The notes under the pieces: model-generated
Database searches by the model: none
What the model was told of the DNA's origin: nothing
What the model saw: only the letters and a program-made list of their open reading frames with translations
Made by a program: the position numbers and the translations under genes
Shown here: piece after piece, positions 63,396 through 64,000 of the stretch
How positions within the stretch are numbered: position 1 is the first letter of the stretch
Layout of the letters: each line of letters starts with the position of its first letter
Source of the DNA: Qipengyuania xiapuensis
GTDB taxonomy: Bacteria; Pseudomonadota; Alphaproteobacteria; Sphingomonadales; Sphingomonadaceae
Length of the DNA: 64,000 bases
Direction of reading: 5' to 3'
Assembly: GCF_019711395.1 (NCBI RefSeq)
Contig: NZ_JAIGNL010000001.1
Span: 1 to 64,000, forward strand

Positions 63396-63679
63396 GCGGT
63401 GCGCCCCGTCGGCGGTGCAGGAAAGCTTGCGCCCATGGCGCGACGCCTATCAGGCGAATCCCCGCGTGTCAGCGCTTTGGGAACGTTACCGATTCGGAAT
63501 CGGAAAATTAACCTCTCGGTAACTTTTGTGGCTCGCAAATGAACGAAAGTTCCCGCTCGACGAAACGCTTCATCCCGCCGAGCACTCGACTCGTGGATTC
63601 GGGGGGAATGACGGTTCGATTTTATTAAGGATTGTCTGTAGGGAATGGCCAAGGGTCAAAGACCAAGGGACGGGTCGTT
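63396..63679. other. Divergent intergenic region upstream of M23 gene
   Basis: 284 bases between nadD and the M23-type gene. It holds a near-palindrome CCGATTCGGAATCGG (63489-63503) and a TTAACCTCTCGGTAAC (63508-63523) resembling a CtrA site with one mismatch. No gene is convincing; short frames lack ribosome sites. Confidence 0.5.
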
Positions 63680-64000
63680 TTGGAACACACTATCGCCAAG
63701 CGCGGTTGGCTAGACCGCATCAACAGCTGGTTTCCTGATCGCGAATTCTTCATGCGGTCGGAAGGCCAGGTCCGCTTCATCACCATTTCGTCGCGTGTGC
63801 AGAAGGCAGCCGCTGCCTCCGCGCTGCTCGTCGTCGTGGTGTGGGCGGTCTCGCTGGCGATCGCCGGCTGGGCGCAGTACAGCGCGAGTGCCGATCGCAT
63901 GTCGCTGCTGAGCCGTGAAGCCAAGGTGGCGACTTCCGAGGAACGCCTCGCCGCCTATGGCGACAACCTCGAAGCGGTCAGCGAAGATCTCGATCGCCGC
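63680..64000 (+). CDS. M23 peptidase with DUF5930-type N-terminus (partial)
   Basis: The first 107 codons are visible; the gene runs off the right edge. It begins with TTG 63680 (GTTTTGGAACAC), preceded by AAGGGACGGG; no ATG in frame is available earlier. The N-terminus carries SWFPDREFFMRSEGQVRFIT and a membrane helix (ALLVVVVWAVSLAIAGWA), then the start of a coiled coil. This arrangement matches Sphingomonadales membrane-anchored M23 endopeptidases; the catalytic domain lies outside the window. Confidence 0.75.
   Translation, partial: MEHTIAKRGWLDRINSWFPDREFFMRSEGQVRFITISSRVQKAAAASALLVVVVWAVSLAIAGWAQYSASADRMSLLSREAKVATSEERLAAYGDNLEAVSEDLDRR

Overview
The window reads as ordinary chromosome from an alphaproteobacterium of the Sphingomonadales, most likely the family Erythrobacteraceae. 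The evidence is high GC and dense gene packing, alphaproteobacterial cell-cycle genes (mipZ and the CtrA inhibitor sciP), a BamF-like DUF3035 lipoprotein, a cytochrome bc1 operon of the alphaproteobacterial/mitochondrial type, and Coq7. I see no phage, transposase, integrase, CRISPR array or rRNA operon. The window opens inside a perfect hexanucleotide repeat, which could be a contig edge.

Layout. 1-2.9 kb (minus): tightly coupled mipZ, a small J-domain membrane protein, phosphomannomutase, and a J-like protein with a Pro-Glu repeat tail. 3-4.2 kb: panC, a probable small RNA and tRNA-Gly. 4.3-13.8 kb (minus): an OmpA-type lipoprotein with a CPA1 antiporter, apt (apparently starting at ATT), the petABC operon, a YfiH-type protein and pepN. 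13.8-20.4 kb: an epimerase-like protein, a DMT exporter, threonine aldolase, a small acetyltransferase, a pair of bacterial PH-domain membrane proteins, an acyl-CoA dehydrogenase and tRNA-Thr. 20.5-29.4 kb (plus): a compact housekeeping run of gpmA, purE, purK, folA, M19 dipeptidase, ribF, ileS, lspA and the DUF3035 lipoprotein, mostly with 1-8 base overlaps.

29.5-37.7 kb: CNNM/CorC protein, OmpA-type lipoprotein, cysQ-like phosphatase, sucC, a DUF6265-like/LprI-like secreted protein, etfBA and a TonB-C protein, separated by strong terminators. 37.7-43.7 kb (minus): DUF445 protein and an RND efflux pair behind a palindromic operator. 43.9-45 kb (minus): GlsB-type protein, sciP and a small upstream gene. 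45-48.2 kb (plus): mnmA, then gmd and fcl (GDP-L-fucose synthesis). 48.2-52.1 kb: a small cysteine-containing membrane protein, a serine hydrolase lipoprotein, PhzF, a CDF transporter and pdxH. 52.3-56.1 kb (plus): DnaJ-like protein, BrkB, fabI and a UDP-glucuronate 4-epimerase-like protein. 56.1-63.4 kb (minus): wecB, a secreted protein, coq7, dsbB, ctpA, envC, rlmH, rsfS and nadD. The window ends in a DUF5930-type M23 peptidase gene.

How the genes work together. petABC, etfBA, sucC and the acyl-CoA dehydrogenase belong to respiration and acyl or amino-acid catabolism. lspA, the DUF3035 lipoprotein, OmpA-type lipoproteins, envC, ctpA and the M23 protein serve the envelope. Phosphomannomutase, gmd, fcl, wecB and the UDP-sugar epimerase supply surface polysaccharide precursors. 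mipZ and sciP are cell-cycle regulators. I did not find a clear new multi-gene defence or mobile system. The items most worth checking are the mipZ/J-protein/phosphomannomutase cluster, the candidate sRNA at about 4.0-4.1 kb, the ATT start of apt, the extra membrane block in the RND pump, the compositionally odd segment of ileS, and a palindromic repeat present twice.
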